From the NCBI GenBank assembly GCA_024224995.1, contig JAAENB010000835.1:1-5465 (forward strand): DNA of 5,465 nucleotides, in the 5' to 3' direction. Every line of letters starts with the position of its first letter. Positions within the stretch are counted from its first letter, which is position 1. Both the position numbers and the translations under genes were made by a program. Below are positions 5,106 to 5,465 of this stretch, in pieces. The notes beneath the pieces were generated by a model. It did no database searches, was not told where the DNA came from, and was given only the letters and a program-made list of their open reading frames with translations. Source of the stretch: a bacterium (lineage in GTDB: Bacteria; Spirochaetota; UBA4802; UBA5550).

Positions 5106-5171
5106 TTGCAGACTTCTCTTCATTTGGCACGACAGTAATTTCAAAATAATGTAAAAACCGTATAGTCGGTT
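5106..5171 (+). promoter_or_regulatory. Promoter/operator copy B with palindrome AACCGTATAGTCGGTT
   Basis: Second copy of the block at 3441-3507, beginning with the same 18-mer TTGCAGACTTCTCTTCAT (5106-5123). A plausible promoter is ACGACA (5129-5134), 17 bases, TAAAAA (5152-5157). The inverted repeat AACCG-TATAGT-CGGTT (5156-5171) keeps five pairs; the sixth pair present in copy A is lost. It lies 54 bases ahead of the ATG at 5226, so this copy drives a real gene and suggests shared control with copy A. Confidence 0.65.
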
Positions 5172-5225
5172 AGTGACTCTTCCGGCAATTCATACATTAA
5201 AAATAAATAAAGGAGTACGTCGTTT

Positions 5226-5465
5226 ATGAGAATTCGCACACAAAACCTGTTTATTATTCTATTTGGGGCATTGTTCTGCATGCTTACGGTAACGGGATTC
5301 GCTTTTAGTCCCCCGCCGCCGTCCGTAGATCCGCCCGGCACGGTAATTGATGATCCCTGTTACCCCGGAAGCGCGCTGGACTCAATTCCCTCGTTCACCC
5401 AGCCGGCAGATGAAGGATGGAACCGCTGGCAAACCGGAGCTCTAATTGTTACCCAGGGGTCTCCC
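5226..5465 (+). CDS. Secreted protein of unknown function, cut by the window end
   Basis: The first 80 codons of a longer gene; the frame is still open at the last base. Residues 1-26 form a signal peptide: positive start MRIRTQN, hydrophobic LFIILFGALFCMLTVTG, likely cleavage after GFA. The mature start is proline-rich (FSPPPPSVDPPGTVIDDPCY), which may be a flexible linker, then SIPSFTQPADEGWNRWQTGAL. I do not recognise a family in this part. Ribosome site AAGGAG (5210-5215) is ten bases before the ATG. The gene stands behind promoter/operator copy B and after a strong terminator, so it starts a new transcription unit. The Cys at 18 lies inside the hydrophobic segment and has no good lipobox, so a plain secreted or periplasmic product is favoured. 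Confidence 0.75.
   Translation, partial: MRIRTQNLFIILFGALFCMLTVTGFAFSPPPPSVDPPGTVIDDPCYPGSALDSIPSFTQPADEGWNRWQTGALIVTQGSP

Overview
The window looks like an accessory surface-protein region of a spirochaete, most likely a Treponema-like organism. This rests on three things: a relaxed (FSGC) lipoprotein signal, a membrane receptor of the 7TMR-DISM class fused to an AraC output domain, and long hairpin repeats whose core (CGGAACTCGCTTCGCTCA and variants) resembles dispersed elements I associate with Treponema genomes. The genus is inference; there is no rRNA or housekeeping gene to anchor it.

Layout. Positions 1-270 hold two long hairpin elements in opposite orientation. They share a ~30-nt core but have unrelated stems of about 30-35 bp. 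A forward gene (407-1984) encodes a 525-residue signal peptide / periplasmic sensor / seven-TM / AraC-HTH membrane regulator. It converges on a reverse gene (2041-3321) encoding seven exact 56-residue FG-GAP repeats, predicted to close as a seven-bladed beta-propeller; an 18-bp hairpin separates the two stop codons. Positions 3322-3950 contain no long gene but are dense in signals. They hold a probable reverse promoter for the FG-GAP gene, a promoter/operator (copy A, with AACCGTATGGACGGTT), an orphan ~280-nt transcription unit with a tiny lysine-rich ORF and tandem 3' hairpins ending in a terminator, and a separate promoter preceded by a 9-bp direct repeat at 21-bp spacing.

That last promoter serves a forward lipoprotein gene (3951-5003) with a coiled coil and about twelve 15-residue YadA-head-like left-handed beta-roll repeats, closed by a strong terminator (5025-5059). 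A second copy of the promoter/operator (copy B, 5106-5171) then precedes a secreted, proline-rich protein of unknown function (5226 onward) that is cut by the window end.

How the parts may work together. All three downstream products look exported or surface-type: a propeller (export signal unclear), a lipid-anchored trimeric-adhesin-like fibre, and a signal-peptide protein. The only regulator in view is the membrane-bound AraC protein. The 21-bp-spaced direct repeat just upstream of the lipoprotein -35 has the geometry of an AraC-family site, so a local envelope-sensing circuit controlling surface proteins is a reasonable but untested hypothesis. The duplicated palindromic operator (A and B) suggests a second shared control.
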